DNA of 43,084 bases from Bacteroidales bacterium (lineage in GTDB: Bacteria > Bacteroidota > Bacteroidia > Bacteroidales > JAADJA01), in NCBI GenBank assembly GCA_030596605.1, contig JAUVJI010000016.1, positions 1 through 43,084 on the forward strand, given 5' to 3'. The notes under the pieces are model-generated. The model was not told where the DNA came from and did no database searches. It was given only the letters and a program-made list of their open reading frames with translations. Made by a program: the position numbers and the translations under genes. How positions within the stretch are numbered: position 1 is the stretch's first letter; the number at the start of each line of letters is the position of its first letter. Of this stretch, positions 14,568-23,362 are shown in pieces.

Positions 14568-15974
14568 CTATGATTTTAAATTTTTCTTCTTAGTTATCTG
14601 GGCAAGCATTTCCCCTTCGATAACCGGTTTGTTTGCAACATAACCAATGCCTTTCATGTGACACAATCCTCTTCTGATGGGTGAAATGAGTTTAAGGCTA
14701 AAAACCAGGGTATCTCCTGGTACTACCTTATTCCTGAACTTTACATTTTCAATTTTTAAGAAATAGGTGGAGTAATTTTCAGGATCATCGTATCTGTTTA
14801 AGCTGAATATCCCACCTGTTTGAGCCATTGCTTCTATCTGAAGTACGCCTGGCATAACAGGCTCATCTGGAAAATGGCCTACAAAAAAGCCTTCATTCAT
14901 GGTTACATTCTTAATCCCAATAACATGATCATCGTCCATATCCAGAATCTTGTCGATCAAAAGGAAAGGTGGTCTGTGCGGTAAAAGATTTTTAATATCA
15001 TTTATATCATAGATTGGTTTTTTAATAAGATCAAAAGGCGGTTTAAACCTATCGCTTTCCTTGTCCATGATATATTGTTTTATAAGTTTAGCAAATTCTA
15101 CATTTGACTTGTGTCCTGGCCGTCTGGCAATGATATGGGCTTTAAGCGGAACTCCAACTAAAGAAAGGTCACCTACCACATCAAGCAATTTATGCCTTGC
15201 CGGCTCATTTTCAAAATTTAAATCTACATTATTTAAAATACCCTTATTCAATACTTTAACTGATGGTTTATTGAATAATTTTGCAAGCCTGTCAAGTTCT
15301 TCCTGTGAAATTACCCTGTTGACGAAAACAATGGCATTGCTCAGATCACCCCCTTTTATTAAATCTTTGCTAAGCAAGTATTCAAGCTCATGCAAAAAAA
15401 CAAAGGTTCGGCAATTTGCAATTTCAGCATTAAAATCTTCTATTTTGTCAAGAGATGCATTTTGCGTAGATAATACATCAGTTTCAAAGTCGATCATTAC
15501 TGAAACCTTAAATTCGGGCGATGGAATAGCGAGCAATTCAACTTTATTTTCAGGATCAGTGTATGAAAGTACTTTATCAAGCTCAAAATATTCGCGCTTC
15601 GTTTCCTGTTCTTTAACTCCAACTTCGCTAAGGGCTTCAGTAAAATACCTGGAACTGCCATCAATGATTGGTGTTTCAGCATTATCAATCTCAACCAGAA
15701 CGTTATCAATGTCCATTCCTTTTATGGCTGCCATCACATGTTCGATGGTGTAAATACTCGTGCCATTTTCACCAATGGTAGTACCTCGGTTTGTATCCAC
15801 AACATATGAACAATCGGCTTTAATTATAGGTTTGTCCTCAATATCAACCCTTTGAAATTGAATTCCGAAGTTATCAGGTGCGGGATTAAATGTAAGATTT
15901 ACATCAACACCTGTGTGCAATCCCTTTCCAGAAACTGATACCCGCCTAGCAATTGTTTTTTGTCTCCCACTCAT
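14568..15974 (-). CDS. lpxC/fabZ: Bifunctional LpxC deacetylase / FabZ dehydratase
   Basis: 468 residues, a fusion of two enzymes typical of Bacteroidota. Residues 1-~305 are LpxC, the zinc deacetylase that commits UDP-acyl-GlcNAc to lipid A: zinc ligands H79 (YTIEHVMA), H261 and D265 (ARHKLLDVVGDL), with H288 (RRPGHKSN) as the general acid. Residues ~325-468 are FabZ, the 3-hydroxyacyl-ACP dehydratase: LLPHRPPFLLIDKI, active-site H367 in FVGHFPDEPVMPG and E381 (LQIEAMAQ). The fusion couples lipid A and fatty acid supply, which draw on the same hydroxyacyl-ACP. A -7 box lies just upstream; lpxA follows. Confidence 0.97.
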   Translation of the reverse strand: MSGRQKTIARRVSVSGKGLHTGVDVNLTFNPAPDNFGIQFQRVDIEDKPIIKADCSYVVDTNRGTTIGENGTSIYTIEHVMAAIKGMDIDNVLVEIDNAETPIIDGSSRYFTEALSEVGVKEQETKREYFELDKVLSYTDPENKVELLAIPSPEFKVSVMIDFETDVLSTQNASLDKIEDFNAEIANCRTFVFLHELEYLLSKDLIKGGDLSNAIVFVNRVISQEELDRLAKLFNKPSVKVLNKGILNNVDLNFENEPARHKLLDVVGDLSLVGVPLKAHIIARRPGHKSNVEFAKLIKQYIMDKESDRFKPPFDLIKKPIYDINDIKNLLPHRPPFLLIDKILDMDDDHVIGIKNVTMNEGFFVGHFPDEPVMPGVLQIEAMAQTGGIFSLNRYDDPENYSTYFLKIENVKFRNKVVPGDTLVFSLKLISPIRRGLCHMKGIGYVANKPVIEGEMLAQITKKKNLKS

Positions 15975-15984
15975 AATTAGCGGG

Positions 15985-15992
15985 CAAATATA
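15985..15992 (-). promoter_or_regulatory. -7 promoter box before lpxC-fabZ
   Basis: On the minus strand TATATTTG fits TAnnTTTG. It ends 10 bases before the ATG, implying a very short leader. No clear -33 box. Confidence 0.4.
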
Positions 15993-16102
15993 AATATATT
16001 TCGATTAATTTAATTGAAAACACTAAAAAACTATTAACCAAATAATTAACTGAACTAATTAAATTGTTGAGATTGAATTAGAATAAGGCATTGAACTTAT
16101 TG

Positions 16103-17137
16103 CTAAGGATTTATTTCCTTGATTTTTTTCTCCAATTCATCCAGCTTATTTTTAATGTCATTCAAATTTCGGAAATGAATATATGATTTTCGGTATTTAC
16201 TTATTTCAAAGGCAGGTGATCCCTGAAGAACTTCCCCCTTCTTAGCAATGTTTTTTCCAACTCCGGATTGAGCAGCAATTTTAACATCATCGGCTATTGT
16301 TAAATGTCCGATGATACCAACCTGCCCTCCAAACATACAATTTTTACCAATTTTAGTTGATCCGGAAATGCCTGATTGAGCCGCTACAACAGTATTCTCA
16401 CCAATATCAGCATTATGTGCAATCTGCACAAGATTATCTATTTTAGCTCCTTTCCGGATGATTGTTGAACCAAGCGTAGCCCGATCAATGGTGGTATTGG
16501 ATCCTATTTCAGCCCGGTCTTCAATAATTACATTTCCGATTTGAGCAACTTTCATGTAATTTTTATCATCTTGCGGAGCAAAGCCAAATCCGTCACTTCC
16601 CACAACGGCTCCGGCATGAAGGATACAATTATTTCCAATCACATTATCTGCGTAGACTTTAACACCGGCAAAGAGAGTACTTTCTATCCCAATCTTTACA
16701 TTATCACCCACATAAACTTGTGGATATATTTTTACATTATCACTTATTTTAGCGTTTTCACCTATAAACGCAAATTCACCAATATAAACGTTATTACCAA
16801 TGGAAGCGGACTTTGATATATGGGCCTTTTCTGATATTCCGGTTTTATTCAGCTTTATTTTATTATACATCTCCAGTAATTTAGCAAAGGCCGAATATGG
16901 ATTATCTACTCTGATAAGTGTAGGTTTTACTTTCTTTTCTGGCGTAAAGTCACTGCTAACTAAAACTATAGACGCTTCTGTTTGGTAGATAAATTGAGTG
17001 TATTTTGGATTTGCCAAAAAACTAAGCGTACCTTGTACCCCTTCTTCTATCCTCGAAACATAATTAATTCTAACATTTGGATCTCCCTCTACTTTTCCGT
17101 TAACTACTTCTGCTATCTGACTTGCTGAAAACTCCAT
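16103..17137 (-). CDS. lpxD: UDP-3-O-acylglucosamine N-acyltransferase LpxD
   Basis: 344 residues. LpxD adds the second hydroxyacyl chain to UDP-3-O-acyl-glucosamine made by LpxC. The N-terminal uridine-binding domain (MEFSASQIAEVVNGKVEGDP, LSFLANPKYTQFI) precedes a long hexapeptide-repeat helix (ISKSASIGNNVYIGEFAFIG onward) with GSDGFGFAP and the conserved IDNLVQIAHNADIG that carries the catalytic histidine. The end is a short coiled coil (LNDIKNKLDELEKKIKEI). It is upstream of lpxC-fabZ on the same strand with 128 bases between, and has its own -7 box. Confidence 0.96.
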   Translation of the reverse strand: MEFSASQIAEVVNGKVEGDPNVRINYVSRIEEGVQGTLSFLANPKYTQFIYQTEASIVLVSSDFTPEKKVKPTLIRVDNPYSAFAKLLEMYNKIKLNKTGISEKAHISKSASIGNNVYIGEFAFIGENAKISDNVKIYPQVYVGDNVKIGIESTLFAGVKVYADNVIGNNCILHAGAVVGSDGFGFAPQDDKNYMKVAQIGNVIIEDRAEIGSNTTIDRATLGSTIIRKGAKIDNLVQIAHNADIGENTVVAAQSGISGSTKIGKNCMFGGQVGIIGHLTIADDVKIAAQSGVGKNIAKKGEVLQGSPAFEISKYRKSYIHFRNLNDIKNKLDELEKKIKEINP

Positions 17138-17166
17138 GTGTCTCTTTTTATGAATGTTACAGCTTG

Positions 17167-17174
17167 CAAATTTA
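17167..17174 (-). promoter_or_regulatory. -7 promoter box before lpxD
   Basis: TAAATTTG on the minus strand, 29 bases before the lpxD ATG, in the gap after the HD gene. No clear -33 box. Confidence 0.4.
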
Positions 17175-17205
17175 GAGAAATATCAGGATGTCAGTTCTTA
17201 ATTTA

Positions 17206-18453
17206 TTAGTAATTATCAACATCCTTAGGGTAACAAATAAAATGTTTGGTCACAACTGTTGATTGTATAGAAATATCCAATTGATCAAAAGCTTCAATCA
17301 AATCGATCATTTTACCTGATTTTGATAAAATGCTAATATTATCCGATTCAATATTGTAGGCGTAATTTGAAGTCGTGTCACTAAAAAAGAAATACGCTAA
17401 TTCTTGATCATTTATTTTGAATTTCTTTTGAATTTTATCTTTAATTTCTTCAATATAGAAATAATCAAAAGGTTCTGATTGTATTTCACATCTGAAAAGC
17501 TTACGGTTTACCAGACTCCTGCTTAAATTTGCAAGAATATCGTCCTGATGATTCACCCAGGTTTTAATGGATGTGAAAATATCAAAATCATCTATTTGGG
17601 TATAGTGAGAAAGAATATCAGGATTATTTTGTATCTCATCTTCAGAAAAACTGTTTGTAAGTAAATATTTTAGGGAAGGAGTTGCAGATACCTCAATTCC
17701 TTTTTTGGCAAGAACGCCGGCGCGTTTTAATATTCTTACCAGCATGTTTTCAGCTGATAGAACAGTTTTATGCAGATATACCTGCCAGTACATAATCCGA
17801 CGGGCAATAAGGAATTTTTCAAGTGAATAAATACCCTTTTCTTCAACAACAAGTTGATCATTCGAAACATTGAGCATCTTGATTATCCTTTCTGTTCCGA
17901 TAACACCTTCTGATACACCCGTAAAAAAAGTATCTCGTTTAAGATAATCCAATCTGTCCATATCCAGCTGACTTGAAACTAATTGACTCAGGTAGTTCTT
18001 ATTATAATTATGATTAAAAATATCAATACCCAAAGAAAGCTTATCCTTGAATTCATCATTAAGCTGGTGCATTAATATTATGGAGATATCCTCGTGATTT
18101 AACTTATCTATTATTGAATTTTCAAGTGCATGTGAAAATGGTCCATGGCCAATATCGTGAAGCAAAATGGCGATCAATGCTCCCTGTTCCTCAATGGGCT
18201 GAATTTTATGTCCTTTTGATTTAAGTACAGTTATTGCCTGTTGCATCAGGTGCATTGCCCCTAATGAATGTTGAAATCGTGTATGTAGTGCACCGGGATA
18301 AACCAGATGTGTTAGTCCTAATTGTTTAATCCTTCGGAGTCTTTGAAAATAGGGATGTTCAATTATATCAAAAATGAGATCATCTGGTATGTTTATGAAA
18401 CCATAAACAGGGTCGTTAATTATTTTCCGTTTATTTAAAATGTTTTGCGTCAA
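17206..18453 (-). CDS. HD domain phosphohydrolase (dGTPase-like)
   Basis: 415 residues with an HD fold for metal-dependent phosphohydrolysis: H57 and R59 to H62 (HTRFQHSLGAMH), the H99-D100 doublet (LLHDIGHGPFSH), and a later aspartate in QLDMDRLDYLKRD. This protein family (YdhJ/dNTPase-like) is found at the same place, upstream of lpxD, in many Bacteroidota; its substrate is not settled, with nucleotides the most likely. A strong promoter precedes it, so it may lead the lipid A transcript. Confidence 0.85.
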   Translation of the reverse strand: MTQNILNKRKIINDPVYGFINIPDDLIFDIIEHPYFQRLRRIKQLGLTHLVYPGALHTRFQHSLGAMHLMQQAITVLKSKGHKIQPIEEQGALIAILLHDIGHGPFSHALENSIIDKLNHEDISIILMHQLNDEFKDKLSLGIDIFNHNYNKNYLSQLVSSQLDMDRLDYLKRDTFFTGVSEGVIGTERIIKMLNVSNDQLVVEEKGIYSLEKFLIARRIMYWQVYLHKTVLSAENMLVRILKRAGVLAKKGIEVSATPSLKYLLTNSFSEDEIQNNPDILSHYTQIDDFDIFTSIKTWVNHQDDILANLSRSLVNRKLFRCEIQSEPFDYFYIEEIKDKIQKKFKINDQELAYFFFSDTTSNYAYNIESDNISILSKSGKMIDLIEAFDQLDISIQSTVVTKHFICYPKDVDNY

Positions 18454-18466
18454 GGAAGTTTTTCTA

Positions 18467-18496
18467 CAAAAATAATACTTTGAAATTTTCTATCAA
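18467..18496 (-). promoter_or_regulatory. Promoter of the HD-lpxD region
   Basis: On the minus strand TTG, 19 bases, TATTTTTG: good fit to the Bacteroidota consensus. The HD gene ATG is 14 bases downstream. Confidence 0.55.
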
Positions 18497-18511
18497 TAGA
18501 AATGGTTAACT

Positions 18512-19513
18512 TTACCTTAATCCAAGGAACATCCTTCGCAGTATTTTACTTTTTAAAAGAACCAATTCGATTAATATTGGTAATCCAAGGCCAAAGATCA
18601 TCCCGATAATAAATAACATCATTAGATTTCCTATTCCCAACCATTTGGATATAATCCGGCTTCCTGCCGTTCCAAAAACATGGAAGAGATATATGCCGTA
18701 TGAATAATAACCCAACCAGGCTAAAAATCTGTTTGGTTTTCTGATATAAAATATTAACCATATTCCGGTTAATCCTACAAAAACGCTGATTAATCCAAAC
18801 CTGCCATTTTCAAGATTGATAACTTGGTACCAGTTTAATTGCTGAATTGTTATTCCAATAAGAAGCAGGATGCTTCCTGAAATTAAAACTGGTTTTTTGA
18901 ATAGCAAATCAGAATACCTGTTTATTCCAATTCCTAAGAGGAAAAATGGTAATAAATATAAATAGCGGTTAAAGCTGAATAAAGCTATTTTAAAATTTGG
19001 ATTAATGAGCAAAAGCAGCAAAGTAGCAATGATAAAACTTATCAACCAACCCCTGAATTTTGTTGTAACATCATTTATTTCAAGTAAAACAACTGTAATG
19101 AAGACTAAAAAAAGTGCTTGTAAAAACCAAAACTGGCCATAGGAGAACAAATAGATTCTCCAAATCTCCTTCATGTCAGTAGGATTATTGACATTGGGAA
19201 CAATTGCATTCATGGTATATTGCAATGTGGCTACAAATACGAATGGAAGAAGAATTCGTCTTGATTTCCCCTTTAAAAATTTTAATACAAATTCTTTTGA
19301 AACCGGCTTTAATGCATATACAAAACCTGAAATAGCTGTAAACAAGGGCATTCGTAAATACTCGAACGAATAGTAGAAATATCGCCAAAGGGAATCATCA
19401 TCAACTTTTAATCCTGATGTAGCTCGATGTCCAATAACATGACCGGCAACCATAAGGATAATTGCAATACCTCTTAACGTTTCTATTGATTGTTCTTTTC
19501 TTTTAACTATCAT
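18512..19513 (-). CDS. Membrane acyltransferase, acyltransferase-3 (OafA-like) family
   Basis: 333 residues, almost all membrane helices (about ten). The N-terminus SIETLRGIAIILMVAGHVIG is the family landmark: an RG pair and the catalytic-type histidine in the first helix. PLFTAISGFVYAL follows, and the C-terminal helices include YYSYGIYLFHVFG. Such proteins move acetyl or other acyl groups onto sugars of O-antigen, capsule or peptidoglycan at the inner membrane. Its place beside the lipid A genes makes LPS a reasonable but unproven target. Confidence 0.88.
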   Translation of the reverse strand: MIVKRKEQSIETLRGIAIILMVAGHVIGHRATSGLKVDDDSLWRYFYYSFEYLRMPLFTAISGFVYALKPVSKEFVLKFLKGKSRRILLPFVFVATLQYTMNAIVPNVNNPTDMKEIWRIYLFSYGQFWFLQALFLVFITVVLLEINDVTTKFRGWLISFIIATLLLLLINPNFKIALFSFNRYLYLLPFFLLGIGINRYSDLLFKKPVLISGSILLLIGITIQQLNWYQVINLENGRFGLISVFVGLTGIWLIFYIRKPNRFLAWLGYYSYGIYLFHVFGTAGSRIISKWLGIGNLMMLFIIGMIFGLGLPILIELVLLKSKILRRMFLGLR

Positions 19514-19909
19514 TGAATTATGCTATTTATTGATCATAAGTTCAATTTCCTTGAGTAGATGATATAAACAGCTCCTTTGGTTTTTTGTTGAAATTTTCTG
19601 ATTTCTTTTACTATGAAGTCTCTTATTGGTTACAAAAATAAGTAATAGGAGAAACTTTTATAATGTTCGTGTTTAACTGAAATAATTTTATGTTGAATAC
19701 TTGGTTTGTCACACAATAAATAAAGAATTTTTACATTAAATAGATGTCGGATCATTTAGCAACCCATGTTAAATAATCTTAATATTTTTTCCAATCGTTT
19801 TTTATACCTTTATATGAAGTAATTTTACATTTTAAATTTAATTTTTGTAAAACACTGAAATTTGTCCACACCCCGGATTGTATTTCACTAACATTAAGTA
19901 TAAGAATTT
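19514..19909. other. 396-base divergent intergenic region
   Basis: It separates the acyltransferase from porX. No gene is visible. On the minus strand there is one -7-like box; the half in front of porX is strongly AT-rich with no clear full promoter. Confidence 0.5.
19633..19640 (-). promoter_or_regulatory. -7 promoter box upstream of the acyltransferase
   Basis: TATTTTTG on the minus strand, 120 bases before the ATG, without a clear -33 box. It would leave a long leader. Confidence 0.3.
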
Positions 19910-21463
19910 ATGGATAAAGTAAGGATATTATGGGTTGACGATGAAATTGATCTTCTTAAACCCCACATCATTTTTTTAGAACAGAAAGGGTATATTGTTG
20001 ACATCACTAATAATGGTGCTGAGGCTTTGGAGATGGTAGCCAACCAGCCATATGATATTGTTTTTCTCGACGAGCAAATGCCTGGTCTTTCAGGTATTGA
20101 GACACTTGAACAAATGAAAGCCGACTTTCCGAATTTACCGGTAGTAATGATCACAAAGAGTGAGGAAGAAACTATAATGGAGGAAGCCATTGGCTCCAAC
20201 ATTGCCGATTATCTGATCAAACCTGTTAATCCGAATCAGATTTTACTCAGCTTGAAGAAAAACCTCGAAAATAAAAAACTGGTAAGTGAAAAAACCACCT
20301 CTCAATATCAACAGGCATTTAGCCGGCTTGGAATGAGAATTTCAGGCAGACTCGATCATAATGAATGGATAGATGTATATAAGCGATTGATTCGCTGGGA
20401 GCTTGACCTGGAAAAATCGTCCGACTCGAGTATTAAGGAAATATTAAATATGCAAAAACTTGAAGCCAACCAGGTTTTTGCAAAGTTTATTGAGAATAAC
20501 TATTATGATTGGATCAATGGTAATGTCAAAGATATTCCTCTCTTATCACATACTTTGTTAAAAGAAAAATTATTTCCAAAACTGGATTCACCAAAGACTA
20601 CATTTCTGATTCTCATTGATAATTTAAGATACGACCAGTGGAAAGTAATTCAACCCATTGTTGAGGAGAAGTACAGAATTCAGAGCGATAATATATTCTT
20701 CAGTATTTTACCGACTGTGACCCAATACGCCCGAAATGCAATGTTCTCGGGATTAATGCCTGCTGAAATCGAACGAAAATATCCACAATATTGGATAGGA
20801 GAGGATGAAGAAGGGACAAAGAATCAATTTGAGGATCAATTATTCGGTGAATACCTTAAACGATATGGAAAAAATTTAAAGACCAGCTATACCAAAGTCC
20901 TGAATTTAAATGTGGGCAGAAAATTGCTTGATAATCTGCCTAATCTGATGAGGAATGATCTGAATGTCATCGTTTATAATTTTGTGGATATGCTTTCGCA
21001 TGCCCGAACCGAAATGGAGATCATAAGAGAACTGGCTGATGATGAATCGGCCTATCGCTCTTTAACTTTATCATGGTTTGAGCATTCTGCTCTTAAAGAG
21101 ATCATTGATTTTATTGGAGAAAAGGGTGCGAATTTAGTAATAACAACCGACCACGGCTCTGTTAAGGTTGCTGATCCGGTTAAAGTGCTTGGTGACAGAA
21201 ATACAAATACCAATCTCAGGTATAAGACTGGAAGGGCATTACAATATAAGCGGAAAGAGGTTTACGAGGTAAGGGACCCTTATGATATTTACCTGCCGAA
21301 GCTCAATGTCAGTTCATCTTACATATTCTGCAAAAAGAATGATTTCTTCGCATATCCGAATAATTTCAATTATTATGTTAATTACTACAGGGATACTTTT
21401 CAGCATGGAGGAATATCAATGGAAGAAATGATGATCCCATATATTGAACTTAAAGCCAAGTAG
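19910..21463 (+). CDS. porX: PorX: response regulator with PglZ phosphodiesterase domain
   Basis: 517 residues. Residues 1-120 are a receiver domain with acidic pair D10-D11, phosphoacceptor D54 (IVFLDEQMPG), T82 and K104 (LIKPVNP). A helical linker leads to a PglZ alkaline-phosphatase-like domain from ~225: metal-site D237 (ILIDNLRYDQW), T271 (LPTVTQYAR), VDMLSHAR, TTDHGS and QHGGISMEEM. PorX with its kinase PorY controls T9SS genes in Porphyromonas and relatives, and its PglZ domain can hydrolyse cyclic oligonucleotides. Here it leads tsaE and an alanine dehydrogenase-like gene, an order found widely in the phylum; porY is not in the window. Confidence 0.95.
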   Translation: MDKVRILWVDDEIDLLKPHIIFLEQKGYIVDITNNGAEALEMVANQPYDIVFLDEQMPGLSGIETLEQMKADFPNLPVVMITKSEEETIMEEAIGSNIADYLIKPVNPNQILLSLKKNLENKKLVSEKTTSQYQQAFSRLGMRISGRLDHNEWIDVYKRLIRWELDLEKSSDSSIKEILNMQKLEANQVFAKFIENNYYDWINGNVKDIPLLSHTLLKEKLFPKLDSPKTTFLILIDNLRYDQWKVIQPIVEEKYRIQSDNIFFSILPTVTQYARNAMFSGLMPAEIERKYPQYWIGEDEEGTKNQFEDQLFGEYLKRYGKNLKTSYTKVLNLNVGRKLLDNLPNLMRNDLNVIVYNFVDMLSHARTEMEIIRELADDESAYRSLTLSWFEHSALKEIIDFIGEKGANLVITTDHGSVKVADPVKVLGDRNTNTNLRYKTGRALQYKRKEVYEVRDPYDIYLPKLNVSSSYIFCKKNDFFAYPNNFNYYVNYYRDTFQHGGISMEEMMIPYIELKAK

Positions 21464-21525
21464 TGGAGCGGGTATAATTTTAAACCGGTTAAATCTTCGA
21501 ATGAAATTAATGGATTTGAAGTATT

Positions 21526-21978
21526 ATGAGTGATCCTGTAGAAAAGAAGGTTGATAAAAATAGTAATACCATCGTTTGTCAGAAGTTTGAGGATTTACAT
21601 GTGGTTGCTGAAAAGATTTTTGAAAGATTCAATAATAAAAAGATTTTTGCTTTTTATGGAGAATTGGGAGCAGGGAAAACAACTTTGATCAAATTCTTAT
21701 GCGATAAACTTGGGGTTATTGAAATTGTAAACAGCCCAACTTTTGCTATTATCAACATATATCAATCAAAAAGTTCAGGAGATATTTACCATTTTGATTT
21801 TTACAGGTTGAAATCTGAAACGGAAGCATTTGATATTGGATATGAAGACTATTTTTATAATGATTCCTATTGTTTTATAGAGTGGCCTGATAAAATTGCC
21901 AACCTGCTACCTGAAGAAACAGTGAAAATTCATATCGAGGTAGATAATTCAAATAATTACAGAATAATTCATTTCTAA
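21526..21978 (+). CDS. tsaE: tRNA threonylcarbamoyladenosine synthesis ATPase TsaE
   Basis: 150 residues, normal for TsaE. Walker A is FYGELGAGKTTLIK, with the family motifs NSPTFAIINIY, YHFDFYRL and CFIEWPDKI in order. It acts with TsaB and TsaD to make t6A37 on ANN-decoding tRNAs in the cytoplasm. The N-terminal ~25 residues before CQKFEDLHVVAEK are an extra, poorly conserved stretch. It follows porX by 62 bases on the same strand. Confidence 0.94.
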   Translation: MSDPVEKKVDKNSNTIVCQKFEDLHVVAEKIFERFNNKKIFAFYGELGAGKTTLIKFLCDKLGVIEIVNSPTFAIINIYQSKSSGDIYHFDFYRLKSETEAFDIGYEDYFYNDSYCFIEWPDKIANLLPEETVKIHIEVDNSNNYRIIHF

Positions 21979-22068
21979 ATTGCACTATTCCAGTGTTCTG
22001 ATCTTTTAGTTTGTAAATTTCCCGATAGTTTATTAATTTTAGGGCTGCAAAAGCAGTAAAAAGATATT

Positions 22069-23292
22069 ATGAATACTGAACACAATGGCTTTTATAAGTT
22101 TTCCAAGTCGGAAAATTTAATGCCCCAGGAAGAAATACTAGAGACACAAAGGAATAAAAAGAACCTAACAATAGGTGTCCCAAAAGAAACATCATACCAG
22201 GAATGCAGAATCCCATTGGTTCCACAAGCAGTTGGTTTATTAGTGGCAAATGGTCATACCGTTTTGATTGAATCAAAGGCCGGTAAAGCTGCACATTTCG
22301 ATGATAATGAATTTAGCGAAGTTGGAGCCCAGATAGTTTACAACAATAAAGAGATCTATAAATCGGATATCATTGTTAAGGTAGCTCCACCTTCAATTGA
22401 AGAAATAAATTTGTTCAAATCAAGGCAAACCCTAATTTCATCACTTCATTTAGCTGGTCAATCCCGCGAATATTTTGAAAAATTGATAGCCAAGAAAATG
22501 ACAACCCTGGCTTATGAGTTGATTAAAGATAATGCAGGAACCTTTCCTGTAATTAAAGCAATGAGTGAGATTACAGGTGCATCTTCCATTTTTATTGCAG
22601 CTGAGTACCTTGAGCACCCTGAATATGGTAAGGGAGCGCTATTTGGAGGGTTTCCGGGTATTACACCAACAGAGGTAGTTATATTGGGATCAGGTACAGT
22701 TGCTGAATATGCCACAAGAGCAGCTTTGGGCATGGGCGCAATTGTGAAAGTATTTGATAACTCCATTTATAAACTTCGCAGGCTTCAGGATTCATTAAAT
22801 ACAAGAATTTTTACTTCTATTATTCAACCAAAAGTATTATTAAAAGCCCTGAAAACAGCAGATGTCGTGATTGGTGCAATTTATTCTACTGAAGGTAGAA
22901 CACCATGTATAGTTACTGAAGATATGGTTCAACAAATGAAATTTGGTTCGGTGATTATTGATGCAAGTATTGATCAAGGGGGCTGCTTTGAAACATCAAA
23001 AATTACAAATCACAAAAACCCGGTATTTAAAAAGTATGATGTTACCCATTATTGTATTCCGAATATTGCTTCTAAAGTACCGCACACAGCCTCCTATGCA
23101 TTGAGTAATTTCTTCACACCTATTTTGGTTAAAGTTGGTGAGATGGGTGGAATTGAAAATATGCTAAAAATTGATTATAGTCTGCGCCAGGGTATTTACT
23201 TTTTAAACGGAACCTTGACAAAATCATATATTGGTGAATATTTTACACTTCCTTACCAGGATATAGAACTTTTGATTTCGGCATTAAGGTAG
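22069..23292 (+). CDS. ald: Alanine dehydrogenase-like protein (AlaDH/PNT family)
   Basis: 407 residues. Family members convert L-alanine and NAD+ to pyruvate, ammonia and NADH. Seen: LTIGVPKETSYQECRIPLVP with the substrate arginine, IIVKVAPP with the conserved lysine, SSLHLAGQ with the catalytic histidine, the Rossmann loop ILGSGTVAEYATRAAL, and VIIDASIDQGGCFE with the catalytic aspartate. The N-terminus is ~30 residues longer than in the classical enzyme and the sequence is a divergent branch typical of Bacteroidota, so activity on alanine is probable but not certain. It ends the porX-tsaE gene string. Confidence 0.88.
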   Translation: MNTEHNGFYKFSKSENLMPQEEILETQRNKKNLTIGVPKETSYQECRIPLVPQAVGLLVANGHTVLIESKAGKAAHFDDNEFSEVGAQIVYNNKEIYKSDIIVKVAPPSIEEINLFKSRQTLISSLHLAGQSREYFEKLIAKKMTTLAYELIKDNAGTFPVIKAMSEITGASSIFIAAEYLEHPEYGKGALFGGFPGITPTEVVILGSGTVAEYATRAALGMGAIVKVFDNSIYKLRRLQDSLNTRIFTSIIQPKVLLKALKTADVVIGAIYSTEGRTPCIVTEDMVQQMKFGSVIIDASIDQGGCFETSKITNHKNPVFKKYDVTHYCIPNIASKVPHTASYALSNFFTPILVKVGEMGGIENMLKIDYSLRQGIYFLNGTLTKSYIGEYFTLPYQDIELLISALR

Positions 23293-23322
23293 AATTGGTT
23301 GCTTATTGTTGTTTTAATCTTC

Positions 23323-23350
23323 AATTAACAATTAACAGTTAACAATTAAC
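23323..23350. repeat. Tandem heptamer repeat, 4 x AATTAAC
   Basis: Four units in a row (third unit AGTTAAC) between two convergent genes. Short tandem repeats of this kind vary in copy number; no role is evident. Confidence 0.7.
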
Positions 23351-23362
23351 ATTTATCCATCT

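Noticed and set aside
14568..15974. lpxC-fabZ fusion as a new gene fusion
   Set aside because: The fusion is well known throughout Bacteroidota and is a lineage marker, not a novelty.
14280..16988. Several long ORFs antisense to lpxA, lpxC-fabZ and lpxD
   Set aside because: They are shadows of strongly supported enzymes and have serine-rich, unstructured composition.
19910..21463. PglZ domain in porX as part of a BREX or Pgl defence system
   Set aside because: The receiver-PglZ architecture and the tsaE/alanine dehydrogenase neighbours are those of PorX; no other BREX genes are present.
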